NCBI GenBank assembly: GCA_038373885.1
Contig: JAWZYV010002521.1
Coordinates: forward strand, 310,001-374,000
DNA length: 64,000 bases
Origin: Cheiracanthium punctorium
Lineage: Eukaryota; Arthropoda; Arachnida; Araneae; Cheiracanthiidae
Direction: 5' to 3'
The first letter of the stretch is position 1. The number at the start of each line of letters is the position of its first letter. Below, in pieces: positions 35,673 to 48,870 of the stretch. Under the pieces are notes generated by a model. It was given only the letters and a program-made list of their open reading frames with translations, had not been told where the DNA came from and made no database searches. The position numbers and the translations under genes are program-made.

Positions 35673-38600
35673 ATGTATGATATGATAAATAAATTATGCC
35701 TAATTTTAGAAACACAATTATTCCAAACATTTTTTTAAATATAAATTTTATGTTATACACAACATACAAAAATTAGATGATATTTAAAAAAATTATAAAA
35801 AAGTAAAGGAAAAAAAAAGATTTTTAAAAATTAAAATCAATTTGAAAAATTTAGAATTTCTGATTTTCTAAACTGTTAGAAATTCACAAGTAATGAGTGA
35901 CAATGAGATTAAATGTCTTTTGTATCAATAGTTGCAGTTTTACATACATTAGCTGATTACATTATAGAGAAAAACATTGTAGTATTGTGCATATCATGTA
36001 GTAAAGATATATCGTGTTGAGAGAGCAAGTCTTTCCAATTCTTGTCGCTCCTCTGGTTTAATGAAAATGGCAAAATAAATTACATTTATACAAAAAAAAA
36101 AAGCGAAAGTCATATTTTACTGAAAAGAAAATCATTTGGAAATTTCACTCTGACAATTCACGCCACCATTCAGTCTATCCTCAAGCCACTCTGTTGTAAG
36201 CAGTTCTAAATCAATCACTCGACATGTTGTTTGGTTTACATTTGATTTATAACAAGAAAGTATTTCTGTTGTAAAATATGTTTCAGAAATGATATAGTAG
36301 CTAAACTCAAAAGATAGTGCCCTTTAAAAATAATGGCTGGCTATCTGTTTAGTTTAAACTTTTAGTAAATTTTTCAAGTTCAATTTTTACTCAAGATGCA
36401 ACAAAAGCATATTAGATTCCATACTACTTTAGAAACTATACTTAGATTCTGAAACGTGAACACAACTACTTGTATATTTTGTCATGTTGCATAGATAGTT
36501 ATTTAACCCTTAATCTTAAAAGAGTCAATCTCGTCAATAAAGAAATAGGAATAATTTTTAAGCTTGTAAAATACATCTCTGTCTCCATTAGGCTACTCTG
36601 TATGCAATATTACTTATTAACAATTTAACTAACACATCAATAGTTTTTTGTCTTGAAACCAGTTCAGGTGAAAGTATTTTGTTATGGCAGTATGGAAGTG
36701 GTACATGCTCTAGAAGTTAACTGAACGAAAGAACGCTGTGAGAATAATGTCACAGGCGAAGTACTTCGTGAACAGTTTTCATTTGCTTAAAGGATATTGC
36801 TTTTTTAAAGTTAAGAAGATTCTTGTGTTCTTTTCATGACTGGCCATATAAAGTACAGTCAATGTCTTTAGAACGAGACGACTAGAAATCTATGTTACTG
36901 TATATGGCAGTATTGACTATTAGAACTTTTGTCAAGATCCTAATTTACCTGCAGTCTTCAAGTATTTCGAAGTAAAAGGAAACTACATTAAAATCATATA
37001 AATTACAATGCTTTTGTACACGAGCCTTTGAGTGCCAAGTTGATATGTTTACTTTGAATTTTTTTAATAGGGGTAATTTGCAATCAAATAAATGAATTTC
37101 GACTCATATAGATATAGCATCTTCTGAAAGTTTTCCTCGAATGTGTTAAGTTTTCTTAAATTTCATGATTTTCTACTATGAATACTACGATTTAACTATT
37201 GTATAATAATGTGTAAAACATTAATTTCCAGTCACTGCAGTTGCAAAAGTAGGAGAAAACTAAAACGCCATGTTAAAGAATGCAACAGCAGAAGGTACAA
37301 CAAGAGAAGGGTGTCAAAACCTTCGTTTGCCTGCGTAAAATACTGCAAATTCATCAGGAATATGCAATACAGTCGAAAACATTAAATATAAACCGCAATG
37401 TTCCCCCACAGACTTTAGCATGCCAAGTTATTTTGATTACCTTGAAATTTTTCGCATTGTAGTAGCAGTTTGTTATCAAAAACAACTCATCTCCAAACGT
37501 CTTTCTTTTCTTCTAGTGCAGTCATGGAACTGCATATGATTGAGCGCACGAAACAACATATTGCTACCGTACCTGAAGCTAAATGACGCAATAAATAACA
37601 AAAAAATTTGATAGTTGAAGCGAAGGGAGGGGGAAATCAAATGCAAATGGGGGGGGATGCAGAAGAAACTGCTACTGTAGATCCATCTGCTCGGCTTCTT
37701 TCCCTCCCATCACCACTTTTCGTTTTAGCCAATCTCTTCCAATGTCCATTTCTGAGTTCCATACCTATTACAAACCGCATGAAATAAAACTAAATAAAAC
37801 TGAAGTTACTACTCCAAAAAGGGCCTAAGCGCATCGGTTCAACCAATTACGGAACACCCTTAAAGTCGAAAAACAGGTGTTACCCGAAGCATCCAATCAA
37901 AAGCGAGAAACGGCAGCTTTGGAAGTTGGCGATAATGACATGTAATTTCTGTAATTGCCATAAATGCGATAATTTTTAAAGACATGGTCATTCCGATGTA
38001 ATATTATATTCGAATCTGCTATCGTAGTGGATGATAAGGAAGGTATTTTGCCTTTTTTGTTTTTGTTAATGCCATTTCATTTTCGAGAGGAATAAGGCTG
38101 GGTTCTGTCTTTTTTGATGGTTAATACGCTATGACTTTGAAGAGGGGTTTTATACAAATTAAAAGTTGCCATTCCATTCAATAAGATGGACTTCTTTCTT
38201 TTTGTGATATTACATGTTTTTCACTGTGTATTAAGTTCATATGCAACTAATAAGTTGTAGTCATGGTAGAATGAAGTGGCTGCAGCACAAGAGATTGAAC
38301 ACAATGGCTTTAAGGTGCATTTTATGTAATTAATATTTAAAATAAAAACTTTTTATTTTTTATGTTTAACACTTCCATTCTTAAAACTATCAAAATAGCT
38401 CCTTTAAAAAAATGTTCATTTCTAATGAAATTAGACTTCCACTAGTTTGAGCTGAATATCTAAGTTACTGTCATAGGGGTAAACTAGTAAGGGCAAGGGG
38501 GGGGGGGATCCCCTCCTCACACACACTTACACACAAAAAGAAAGAAAATTTAGATATTACCTCTTTGAAAAAAAAATCGACAATAGGAAATATTCTGTTA

Positions 38601-38701
38601 TTATGCAGGGTCTTGCAAAATTGCATTAATAATAACAAAGCATTTTTTAAATAATATCTAAAATCTCGCCAACTTCGGCGACGTTTTATTACATCGCCAC
38701 C
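35673..38701. other. No recognisable gene
   Basis: A+T-rich, with a G-run region near 37625-37665. No transposon ends or exon-like segment were identified. A G-rich run at about 38498-38510 with CCCCTCCTCACACACAC might belong to another decayed hAT-like element, but no matching end was found. Confidence 0.5.
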
Positions 38702-38853
38702 TAGGGACGTAGCGAGAAAAAATTTTCGTGGTGCCAAACGATAAAAAAGGTAGAATTTTTCACAAAAATTCTTGATTTATTGACATCCAATTAACAAAAC
38801 CATAATTTCGGGGGTACTCAGACTCCTATGGTACCTTCTTGGCCATGTCCCTA
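38702..38853. mobile_element. Small hAT-type MITE, perfect 8-bp duplication
   Basis: The left end TAGGGACGTAGCGAG matches the reversed right end TAGGGACATGGCCAAG. The flanking octamers at 38694-38701 and 38854-38861 are both TCGCCACC. At 152 bp it cannot encode a protein. The perfect duplication makes the boundaries firm and suggests a young insertion. Confidence 0.85.
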
Positions 38854-38861
38854 TCGCCACC

Positions 38862-39864
38862 ACTGATCGTAGCATACCGATGCATCACCGAATTTGGCGT
38901 AAAAGTAGACAGTTATGTTGGAAAATGTTTTATAAGCAATACGCTTGGCATGATTTATTGTTGCTGTACAAATGACCACGGGGAGTAAAAGAAATCGGTA
39001 AAAAATTTTGATTGATAGCTGATAGAATTGGACAAAGGCGGGAACTACGATCTTCGGATCTCTCGGATCTCTTGGAAAGATTTAGCCTCATTGATTAATA
39101 ATATCCTATCAGTTATAGTTACTGGTTATACTTAAAGAGTTTTTTAATATTAAATGTTTGTAAATCCCGTGTTTAAACATTGAATTATTTTTACCAAGAA
39201 ATAGTTTGTCATTAAATGAAGAAAAGGTGTGTACCTTTTTTTTATGCTGATCTTACCTTTTTTTTTTAAATTAGAACTGAAGTAAAAATGATAGCAAATT
39301 AGTAGTATATTGATAAAAATCTGAGAATATGTAAGTCATTATAGTTATTTACCGGTCAAAAGTAAGCTTCACATAAAATATTTCATCAATTTTGTAAAAT
39401 GATCTCTTTTCGGTTTACTGACTTGTTACTCTTTTCTCAATATATGTATTCTCTACTTATATTGCATTTATTTCAAGTTAATTGTATGTAAATGAACTTG
39501 AGGAAAGTGACGGAAGTACATTTTTAGAATTTTTAAGTTTAAAGAACGTTTTACTGTATTGCTTTCTTGGATTTTTTCTTCTTTTTTTCTTAAAAAAATT
39601 TCTGTTTCTCGCTTTGTTCATTTTTTTCTTTCATCCAAACAATAGCATTAATCTTTAAATTTTCCATCTTCACTGTTGACCACTATTCTGACGTTAAACA
39701 TCAGCATTTTAAATTATTCAGTATCTTATCTGTTGCACGTGAAAGTAACAATGAAAAAGTATTTTATTTTTCAACATGGTTTTCGTAAGTAAGAAAATAA
39801 AATAATTCTGCTGTAGGATAACTAGTTTTACTGAATATCGAATTTTCATGATTTTTATGCAACT
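38862..39864. other. No recognisable gene
   Basis: A+T-rich sequence, no feature beyond poly-T runs near 39240-39270 and 39570-39590. Confidence 0.5.
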
Positions 39865-40518
39865 CCAATTAATGTAGTTGTAATAATAAAGTGTCTTCAA
39901 ATTCCTTAACTGGTGCGTTTATCGCTAATTTGTTTACTTTAGTTTTCATCTAGTTCTTTTGGGAGCGCCGAAACGGTACGTACGTATTATGCCGGCGGTC
40001 ACTTCCGCCAAACTACTTTTTCGTCAAATTTGCTGGCAAACTATTGCCAATCGTATTCCAAACCATCAAAAATTTCATATGCCCGGCATTTAACTTGGTG
40101 AAAATTGCTTGTCTTGGAGGAACGCCGGGATTATACGTAAGTACCGTTGAAACTTGTGCATTACTCCCAGAGACCCATGACTGCAAAGCTCGCCAAAGTA
40201 CGGGGATTTTTTAGATTTTCGAGAGTGGGAGGCGTTAAAATAGGAATCAACTCTTTCTTGTACCATAAAACACATCTTTGGAATCGAAATCTATCTTAAA
40301 ATCGCCTACTGAAACTGTTTTACAATCTTCGTCAGGCATATTCCTCTTATAGGCATATTCCAACTATGCCGCAAAGACATGAAATGGGAATCATAATCCA
40401 TGAGTGTACAGTGTTTTCCTTTCTTGTTCCACAAAGCGCTTCTTCAGAATAGAAATCAATATTAAAATCGCCTAATAAAACTGTGTTACAATATACGCCA
40501 GGCGTTATCTAACTATAC
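39865..40518 (+). repeat. Dispersed repeat, long copy A
   Basis: Starting at CCAATTAATGTAG and running to ATCTAACTATA, this 654-bp block reappears at 41769-42372 in the same orientation. Landmarks are AACTGGTGCGTTTATCGCTA, TTCTTTTGGGAGCG, CAGAGACCCATGACTGCAAA, CTTTGGAATCGAAATCTATC and ACGCCAGGCGTT. Copy A has about 50 bases near 39990-40060 (with GCCGGCGGTCACTTCC) that B lacks. Minus-strand frames (MCFMVQERVDSYFN here, MRFMVQERVDSYFN in B) are short and diverge by frameshift. I cannot assign the family; non-coding parts of a Helitron or another arthropod repeat are possible. Confidence 0.75.
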
Positions 40519-40883
40519 TCGAAATATATTTATAATAAATTGTCGCGTTTTGGCTCCCCATTTAGCGATCCATTATCAAAAATTGCAAATCCTTGTGGGA
40601 CTTTCAACATTTTATTAACGCCCCCCCCCTCTCCACGTTATCTGGCAAACACATTTGAAAAGGGACTCGATGCGCTAATGCCTAGACAACAATCCTGATT
40701 GAACTTATTAGCACTCTGGTGCTAAAAATTTTGAGGTGGACCGCCCTTGTGACTTAGGGGTATGAGACAAAATCATATTCGCAGACCTAACGAATATACA
40801 TATAAAATTTCTTTAAAATAGGTCGAGCCGTTTTGGAGGAGTACGGTAACTAACACTGTGACATGAGAATTTTATTTATTAGA

Positions 40884-41110
40884 TATACCCAATATGAGTT
40901 CAATCGAATGTACCATTTAAACGCTAGAGCACTTTCAAGAATTCCCCCCCCATAAGCCATAATGTAAAAGAAATGCTTGTAGTAGCCCAGTAGAAAACTA
41001 TAAGTTCTATACACATTAAAATCAATGTCGGTCTTAAGATGGTGGTTTATAACATATATACCCAATTTGAGCTCAATCGAATGCCCCGTTTAGGAGCTAT
41101 CGTGTTCACT
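40884..41110 (+). repeat. Short direct repeat ending in a CA microsatellite
   Basis: ATATACCCAATATGAGTTCA plus ATCGAATG at 40884-40912 recurs as ATATACCCAATTTGAGCTCA plus ATCGAATG at 41056-41084. The second copy continues GGAGCTATCGTGTTCACTCA into a CA-rich tract (41099-41135). Ends of this type are common in arthropod repeats. Confidence 0.55.
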
Positions 41111-41427
41111 CACATACACACAAACACACACACACACACATACAAACATACATCTCGTAAAAATAGCATAAATGAATTCAGAAGACCTCAAAACGTGTTA
41201 ATACATAAAAATTTCGAAGTCGAATTTTTCATGATTACAATACTTTCCTTACAGGGTACATGTTCGGAAAGAAAAAAGGATGAAAATCTGAAACACTTTC
41301 AGGTTTTAAATACACACTATAGTGCTATATATTAAAATCGTATCATTAGTTATACGTTGTCCCTATTTTTCTTACTTATTCCAAAGTTTCAAAAGTGTAT
41401 CATTATTCATGACTGTGCTGTATTTTT

Positions 41428-41640
41428 CTTGCTTGTTTCGTAAAACCCATCTTTGGAATCGAAATCTATCTTAAAATCGCCTACTAAAACTATTTTACAA
41501 TCTTCGCCAAGTATATTACAAATATACTTCATCGTTTTATATATTGTTTCGAATGTGCATCATAATCCATGAATGTACCAGTTTGTCTTTCTTGGGTTGA
41601 TTCCTACTTTAACGCCTCGACTCTCGCCAAGGTGGCGATC
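41428..41640 (+). repeat. Dispersed repeat, partial copy C with inverted tail
   Basis: Bases 41428-41600 match the CTTTGGAATCGAAATCTATC to CATCATAATCCATGA part of copies A and B. Directly after, 41588-41640 reads as the reverse complement of another part of the same repeat (AGGCGTTAAARTAGGAATCA). A rearranged fragment therefore lies between the two long copies. Confidence 0.6.
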
Positions 41641-41768
41641 ATTAAACATATGCAGTTACCATGACGATTTTTTGCATTAATGTGGCAATCGTAATTTAGA
41701 AATAAAATGGCGATTTGGAACAACATGTAAGTAAAGCATGCCGTTACATTTTTATTTATTTTGAATTG

Positions 41769-42372
41769 CCAATTAATGTAGTTTTAATAATTAAGTGTCT
41801 TCAGATTCCTTAACTGGTGCGTTTATCGCTAGTTTGTTTACTTTAGTTTTCATCTGGTTCTTTTGGGAGCGTTGAAACTGTACTTACCGTATGGTACAAT
41901 CGTATTCCAACAATTTTATGTGCCCGGCATTTATCTTGGTGAAAAATTGCCTGTCTTGCCGGACCGCCGGGATAATACGTAAGTACCGTTAAAACTTGTG
42001 CATAACTCCCAGAGACCCATGACTGCAAAGCTCGCCAAAGTACGGGGATTTTTTAGGTTGGCTTGAGTGGGGATGTTAAAATAAGAATCAACTCTTTCTT
42101 GTACCATAAAACGCATCTTTGGAATCGAAATCTATCTTAAAATCGCCTACTGAAATTGTTTTACAATCTTCGCCAGGCATATTCTTCCTGTAGGCATATT
42201 CCAATTATACCGCAAAGACATTTTAAATGCTGTTTGGAATGGGCATCATAATCCACGAGTGTACCGTGTTTTCCTTTCTTGTTCCACAGAGAACTTCTTC
42301 GGAATAGAAATCTATATTAAAATCGCCTAATAAAACTCTTTTGCAACATACGCCAGGCGTTTTCTAACTATA
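41769..42372 (+). repeat. Dispersed repeat, long copy B
   Basis: Second long copy, 604 bp, offset 1904 bases from copy A and in the same orientation, with scattered substitutions and one deletion of about 50 bases. See copy A for landmarks. Confidence 0.75.
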
Positions 42373-44352
42373 CGCATATATGCTTTCCGGAGAACGAAAA
42401 TGAAAATTGAACTCAATGAAGTAAATTGACGCAAGATGTTGCAAAGTCAATAACGAGAAAACAGGTAGTATCCATTTAGGACAGTGCATGCAAAATGACC
42501 CGATGCGCGTAAAATCCATCGTGAGTACTATGTACTCCATGTTTCAACGATACCTTTGAGTCGCCAATCCGGGTGCAGGTTTCTCATCTGGACTTTATTT
42601 GAAATTAAAAGACCCCACTTCTTAGGGGAATATCACCAACACTTCGGACCACGAGCTGTGGCTTTGTCATGGAAGGAATCCAGCTATGGGGAGGGGGTTG
42701 GTTTCCATTCTTACTTTAAAATTTTATTGATAGTAAATTTTACTATAAATATCTGGTAAAATTTGAAAAAAATTCAAAAGCACTAAAATTTTTAAATTCT
42801 TTCTGATAAATTGTGTTTTTCATGCAACGAACTATAGAATTTACAAAATGAACGTTTTGTAAAAAAAATTTTATATAAAGTTTTTAAAATTTATATAAAT
42901 GTATATATTATGGTATACTGTTTTGGGTGATAGATTCAAAAGGTGAATATTCGGTATGACTAGCGTTTGAGCATAAATTAGAGGGGGTATCAGGCCCTCC
43001 TAAACCTCCACGCCAAATGGCTGCTCTAGGAGAAAAGAAAAATTAGTACTTCAAAAAATGCATCGGGTGATTGGATTGTTAAGAAAGAACATGAACTATC
43101 ATAAAAAAGCATCTTACTCATAACTATGATGACGTAAATGCTTATCTCAACTAAACATCGGGTGAATAACGTATCGTAGTTGGTATTTACAATACGTGTA
43201 GTTTCGGCTTATCTTTACGAGAGTGTTCTTTTTTCAGTCCTGACATACTGCTACTGTAATATCCATTACGTCCCACCGATGCCACCGTCATTAAATACGA
43301 GCAATATAAATATGTGCCCAACCCCGAAATAAAACTTAATCCAGGGTCAAACCGCACAGGCAGCTTCGATTACGGTCCATTCTCTATCTATCCGTCAGTA
43401 TTCGGCTGTCACTTGTTGATATGCTTTTCCATATAAATAATGACCTATTATCTGTATCGGAAACAAAATACATCAAAAAGGTTATTATAAAAAATGAAAC
43501 ACACCGCACAGCCTTCAGAAAATTAGACATTTTTCGAGCTACCGATCTCTTGCGTTACAAATCCCCCCCTTTTCCCATTGCGATAATGGGCATTTTTTCT
43601 TAAGAATGTCATTTTTCGGTGCTTGATTTTTGATTGATTTCGTCTTATATTTAGATTCGTATTCGCCAAATTATAGCTTATAGAAGGTAGATCGCTACCC
43701 ATTTAAATTCTTCCCTCGAATTAAGCAGCTGTAAGGAGAATGGCTGCGTATTTTTTTTTTCGCCCCCCTTTTTTTGTAGACTTGGGGTATACATTTTTAT
43801 GTTTTTTCATATACTGCATCGTGGTGCGTTTATCGGTTATATCAAGAGGCGGATTTCACTCGCGAAAATTTCACGCGATTTGAAAAGTCGCTATAAGTGG
43901 TGTCAAAGGTTGGTGATGAATACAAATCAAGAAGGTGGGGCTTTTTAAGGCGCAGCCTAGAAAATTTGCCTGATAAGCTGTTATAGCGATACATGAAAAG
44001 TAATACCGACTATGAATATGCGACGCTTGTCACAGACAAGCGTTTCCTTTCTAATTGCAACTTCCAAGAACGTTACCATTAAAATCTTAATATGTTCTTC
44101 TTCATAGCATCTAATCAATCCCCACTGGCTTTACTTTTCGACTGACGGATTGATTTAGATTCGAGCCTGTCTTGAGCTTGTCCTCTGCGAAGAATTTTGG
44201 CCCTGGAAGCTAAAACCATGAAAGAGGCTCAAAAACACCTTAAAAATATATTACAAAGTAAAATAGGCTTTGCTAGATGCAAAATTTTCAGTAAAGTGCA
44301 TAGTACAGTAAATAGCAAGGACATATATACGTTTCGTAGCAATCGATACGTA
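42373..44352. other. No gene supported
   Basis: At 43233-43330 an acceptor-like tract (TTCTTTTTTCAG) is followed by a frame open for about 30 codons (with LTYCYCNIHYVPPMPP), then a stop. There is no donor and no family I can name. The rest is A+T-rich sequence. Confidence 0.4.
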
Positions 44353-44876
44353 CAGTGATATCTCCCCTATAAGGGATAATAGAAAAGCGCGTAAGTGAGA
44401 GGCGCGCATAAATGAAACACTACAAAAAAGAACTTAAAAGTGAAATATCCGTACACTGAAGTACATCACATTGTTGATTAATGCTATGCATACACTAAAA
44501 AAGGTAAATAATAAAATAAATGTAAAAAATAAAATAAATTTCAAAGTGCAATGAATTTATTTAAAATAAATTGCACTATTTTTATTGAACACCAAAGAAA
44601 TGGAAATGGTTACATATACAAAATTTTGTTTTATTCCTATTATTACTTCTTACGAAATAATTAAAAAACAAAAACTGATAAAAAGAATGAAATTTTTCTG
44701 ATAAGCAACACATGTCTAGTTGGAAAATCTGCATTTTGAACTTAGAGCATTTCTTTTTTGACGCTCATAGGTGAGAGGTGCTTTCTGCAGCCATCAGTGA
44801 ATGAGAATTATCATGGTTTTCTTATGTCCTAGGTCGAAACCGCGGACTAAATGCGCGTATAAGTGAGATATAACTG
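44353..44876. mobile_element. pogo-like MITE (Tc1/mariner superfamily)
   Basis: CAGTGATATCTCCCCTATAA at the left and, reversed, CAGTTATATCTCACTTATAC at the right are flanked by TA. The subterminal regions hold GCGCGTAAGTGAG and GCGCGTATAAGTGAG copies. The CAGT...ATAT/TATA terminus type and TA duplication resemble pogo/Tigger elements. It is 524 bp with no transposase frame. Confidence 0.65.
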
Positions 44877-47525
44877 TATTTACGGAAGTTAGAGCACGGG
44901 CAGACCGAAAAAATTATAAAATTTGTTGGAAAGTGTTAACAAGGATAAAAATATGAAGTTAAAAGTGGCAGCATCTGTTTATTTCTACGGGAAAAAAAAT
45001 CCTTTAATGAAGTTTAGCATCATCTTGATCAATTTTCTAAAGTTTTTACATAAAAGAAATTACTTTTTTTTATAAAAAGTATATGTGCAAACGATCTATA
45101 AAAACGCATAAAGAGCTCAGGGGCTGGATGATAGTGTTAACAAAGATTAGCAATTGTATTTTTAAATCTTTTTTTCTTCTTTCTACAGGAGGGGAGGGGG
45201 TAAAGGACCTCACATATCGTTGACTTCTTAGCGATTTCCGGATTATATAACATTCCCAATAAAAACTCATGATGTTTTATCCACAGATGTGGATGAAAGC
45301 AGACCCAATCCCCATTTACAGACGAAAAGTTCCGTGCGCAATGGTGGGATATGTGTCAAAATGTCAAACATGGATTCTAATACTGGAACAATTGTACCAA
45401 AAATACATTAAAAAAACATTTCTGCCTCAAACTCTTAGATCTCGAGTGTGTCCACATGTCCGACTTTAGAGACCAGCTGGCGCCTTCTTAAGAGATGCTA
45501 CTGTATCACACACACACACACGAAACTGAAATATAAAAAAAAAGAAACCGTACCATACAAAAACTTAAACGAATGCGCATTCATTGCGAGAACTCTTAGA
45601 AAGCTCTATAATGCAAGGAAAGGATCACAAAAGATCGGAAAAAATATATATCCGAGTGATGCAGAGGATGGTTTGACGTTTTAGGGATGACCGATGAAGA
45701 CGGATGACCCTCCCCAGAGGGGGGTGGCCCGATCCCCGCCAAACGTTCGAAACCGTTCGATTTGTTCTGGAGTGACACTCTCTTGAGGGATGTGACACAC
45801 TAGGGTGAGTGCTGGAATCACGACAGATGTCGAGACAAGAAGTGTGTGCCCTTTGCCATATAAGAAGTTTGAAATTTCTCTGGGTGCTCCCTGGGCATAT
45901 TAACACTGTCCCATACGAGAGTGGGTTTTTTCTTCCGTATATTTCATTTCATTTTATTTTTTTATTTCAGAGCTTATATCATTGTGTGCGTCATAGATAT
46001 CGTAGGTTTCAAAGTGCAGAATGGAATAAAATTTCTGAATCAACAGTAACAAAACACCCATCACTCGCATTTTGATGTACAAAATTCTTTTCAATGCAAA
46101 GGTTTTTGCGTACGGGAAAAGAACCAGAGCTTTTGTAATGTTGGTTTAAGCATCGGCGCATGCGCGTAATCGATGTGCATGATCCAGTTTAGTTCGAGAA
46201 AATTAGCAAGATACTGCATGCGAATTGAGTTGTATTGAAATGCTTTGCAATAGTTTTTATATTAAAAGCATTACCCTACAAACGCAAATTAAGACATATA
46301 AAAACGTATGGATAAGAGATGAATCAATTATATTAATTTCTACAACATCAGAAAATATTACTTTTCATACGGTCTTTCAGCCCCTGTGGTTATACTCGGA
46401 AAATATCACATTTCAGATTCCTTAAGATGAAAATTGACCAGGACTTTTATTTGAAAGTTTTGTTTAAAAAAATTCGAGCCATACAGACTTGAAGTATTTT
46501 TAAATTTTTATATACAACGAACTTTCTAAATTTGCATTCTGTTAAAACTTTTAATGGTCAAATATGTCCGAGTGCATTAATTGATTGAATAAGCTACATA
46601 ATAATTACAGTAGGTAGGTATAAAATGGGGATTCTCTCCAAATTGGATGTGGAGATAACCTAATTTGGGCGATATCATGGGAATATAAGTAAGGTAGTAA
46701 GGAGAAAATATAGTATGAGATAATACCTTGTTGAGATATTACCTTGTTACATAACAAATACTTTTACTCCATTGATATCAAGACTTTGTTTACATGAAAA
46801 TAATAAAAACTAATGAAACTGCTGGTTTTTACATCAGATAAGATGTATTGTATTTTCCGCAATAGACCCGTTATAGCTATTGCATGGCAAGGATTCCTCA
46901 GTAGGTATATTTTTCTAATAAACTCAATTTAAAATTTTATCTAACTAACAATTCGTGATTGAAATGAAGGAATGTTTGTTTATGGATCTTAGTTAATCAT
47001 ATGCTTAAATGTTTACACCATCACTCAATATGTACTTATCATGAATGGCACATAAAGCATTTTTTAAAAACACATTCCTTTTTAAAAGAGCTTTTAATTG
47101 TTTTTGCGGTTTTCATCCGGTCACTCCAGAACTTCCACTTCCTTAAACTTGCTCTAGATTCAACATAGATCATCACATGTAAAATTCTCTATTTTTACCT
47201 ACCAATGGCAGTTAACCATAGAAGGATATCGTTGGAAAACGTAAATGAAAAAAAGTTTTACATATTTTTATTTTTTATACATTATTCTGATGGTTAACTT
47301 TCATTAGAAATAATAAAAGAAATAAAGAAATAATTAGACCACATTAAATAATATTTTGCAAATTAAAAAAAAAATAATAATTTTATCGCCGTATATTGTT
47401 TAGTTCATCTTACTGAAAAGATATTTTCATTCAGAAGTACATGTCTATGAGTTACTATTAAAATTAAGGATGGGTAAGAGCATCTTGCATGCATCATAAA
47501 TAGTAAAAGTTTCAGGTCCGTGCAT
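44877..47525. other. No gene supported; G+C-rich patch 45660-45910
   Basis: Between 45683 and about 45900 all three minus-strand frames stay open for long stretches. One runs 72 codons to a stop (containing GHTLLVSTSVVIPALTLVCH and TPEQIERFRTFGGDRATPLW), but three simultaneously open frames fit a lack of stop codons in G+C-rich DNA better than coding. An NRF1-like palindrome GCGCATGCGC lies at 46156-46165 and a CA microsatellite near 45509. Otherwise A+T-rich. Confidence 0.4.
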
Positions 47526-47870
47526 TAGAGATGAGTTCAGGCTCATTTTTTAAAGCCCGAGCCAGAGGACTTTTAATTCGATCCCGCCCGAGCCCGCGTG
47601 ATATAATTTAAGTAGGAGCCCGAGGCAAAATTCCGGCTTATAGATAGATGAAACTCAATTATACATTGATAGAATATCACAAATTTTGCTGTTTGTGCAA
47701 ATTAAACAAAAATATAGTAACAAACTCTTAATGAACTGCCTAATTCTTTCTATAATCTGTTTATAATGAGTATGCTCAATAAAGGAGAAATTTCTCCCGA
47801 GCCCGAACACAACCGTGAATTATAGACCCCAAGTCCTGTTCGGGCTCGGGATTAGCCCGTCTCGTCTCTA
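47526..47870. mobile_element. hAT-type MITE with TAGAGAYGAG ends
   Basis: The left end TAGAGATGAGTTCAGGCT and the reversed right end TAGAGACGAGACGGGCT agree, and both lead into AGCCCGAGCC/CCCGAGCCCGAAC runs. The flanks CCGTGCAT (47518-47525) and CAGGGCAT (47871-47878) share 6 of 8 bases, as expected for an old hAT duplication. It is 345 bp and non-coding. Confidence 0.75.
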
Positions 47871-48870
47871 CAGGGCATCAACTGATTCTTCAATCGAATC
47901 ACAACCTTCAAAAATCTGGATTCGAATAAACGTGTAATAGGTACATAACAGATTCAAAAGTAAACTAAGAAGTATATTTTTTATACATTCCGCACAGAAA
48001 AAATAATTATATAGTATCCAGGGAATTCCGTAAATTTTTACAAAAAACAAAAAAAAAAAACAAAAAAAAAAAAAACAATAATAATATGCCAATACGGATT
48101 TCAAAAAGTTGTTTGGGTCTCACATGATGAAAAACATTTTTTTTTTGGTATTACATATTTATAATATTCAGGAAGCTTGGTTCAAAACTCGAAGCCACAT
48201 ACTCAAACTTTTTCAAATTTTATGAGTTTTCTAAATGTTAAACAAATAATTAAAAAATTGCATAATTTGTTTTAAAAGAGTACTTTTATGGAATGAGTTT
48301 TATGCTACTTTTATAGTATAACTGCAATGAGTCATAATAAGTTAACGAATAAACATAATTTGGAAGAGCAGACTTTATTTTATGCAATCACAACATTGCA
48401 ACACAAACAAAATATTTAAAATGCATTATGCACAGTGCTTGCTGTTTGTGTATTTCAATAAAATTTTCTTATTTTCAGTAAAGAAATGTATTCTAATGTG
48501 TCCATCTCAACATGTGGGTACGTATAACTTTCTAATAACAAAACTTTCTTAGAGAAAACTCGGTATTTATTATATTACTTATGTAAGTTGCATGCAAACT
48601 TCCTATATTTTCTTATAGATGCTGAAAAAACAATTTATATTAGTCGAGCCTCAAACGTAAATTTCAAAACATGATTAACGTGTAGTATGCATGTTTTGCA
48701 AATCTCTGTGACTTGGTAGTTTTTTCCTATTTTGAAGTTTCGCAGTCTTCATGGTTATAATTTTACATTTTAGAACGGGAACTTATGAGCAAATTGAATA
48801 GAATTTGTTAAAGCAAATTTATGTGAAAGAGGACCTCTAATTAAATCAGATATTTCAGACCATTTATTTA

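Noticed and set aside
40090..40275. Gene encoding MCFMVQERVDSYFN...
   Set aside because: Lies wholly inside dispersed repeat copy A and is not maintained as a frame in copy B or C.
41931..42116. Conserved short protein shared with 40090-40275
   Set aside because: Similarity reflects the duplicated repeat; the two frames diverge after the first 14 residues through indels.
43233..43330. Exon with CYCN motif resembling a receptor ectodomain
   Set aside because: Frame closes after about 30 codons, there is no donor, and similarity is limited to four residues.
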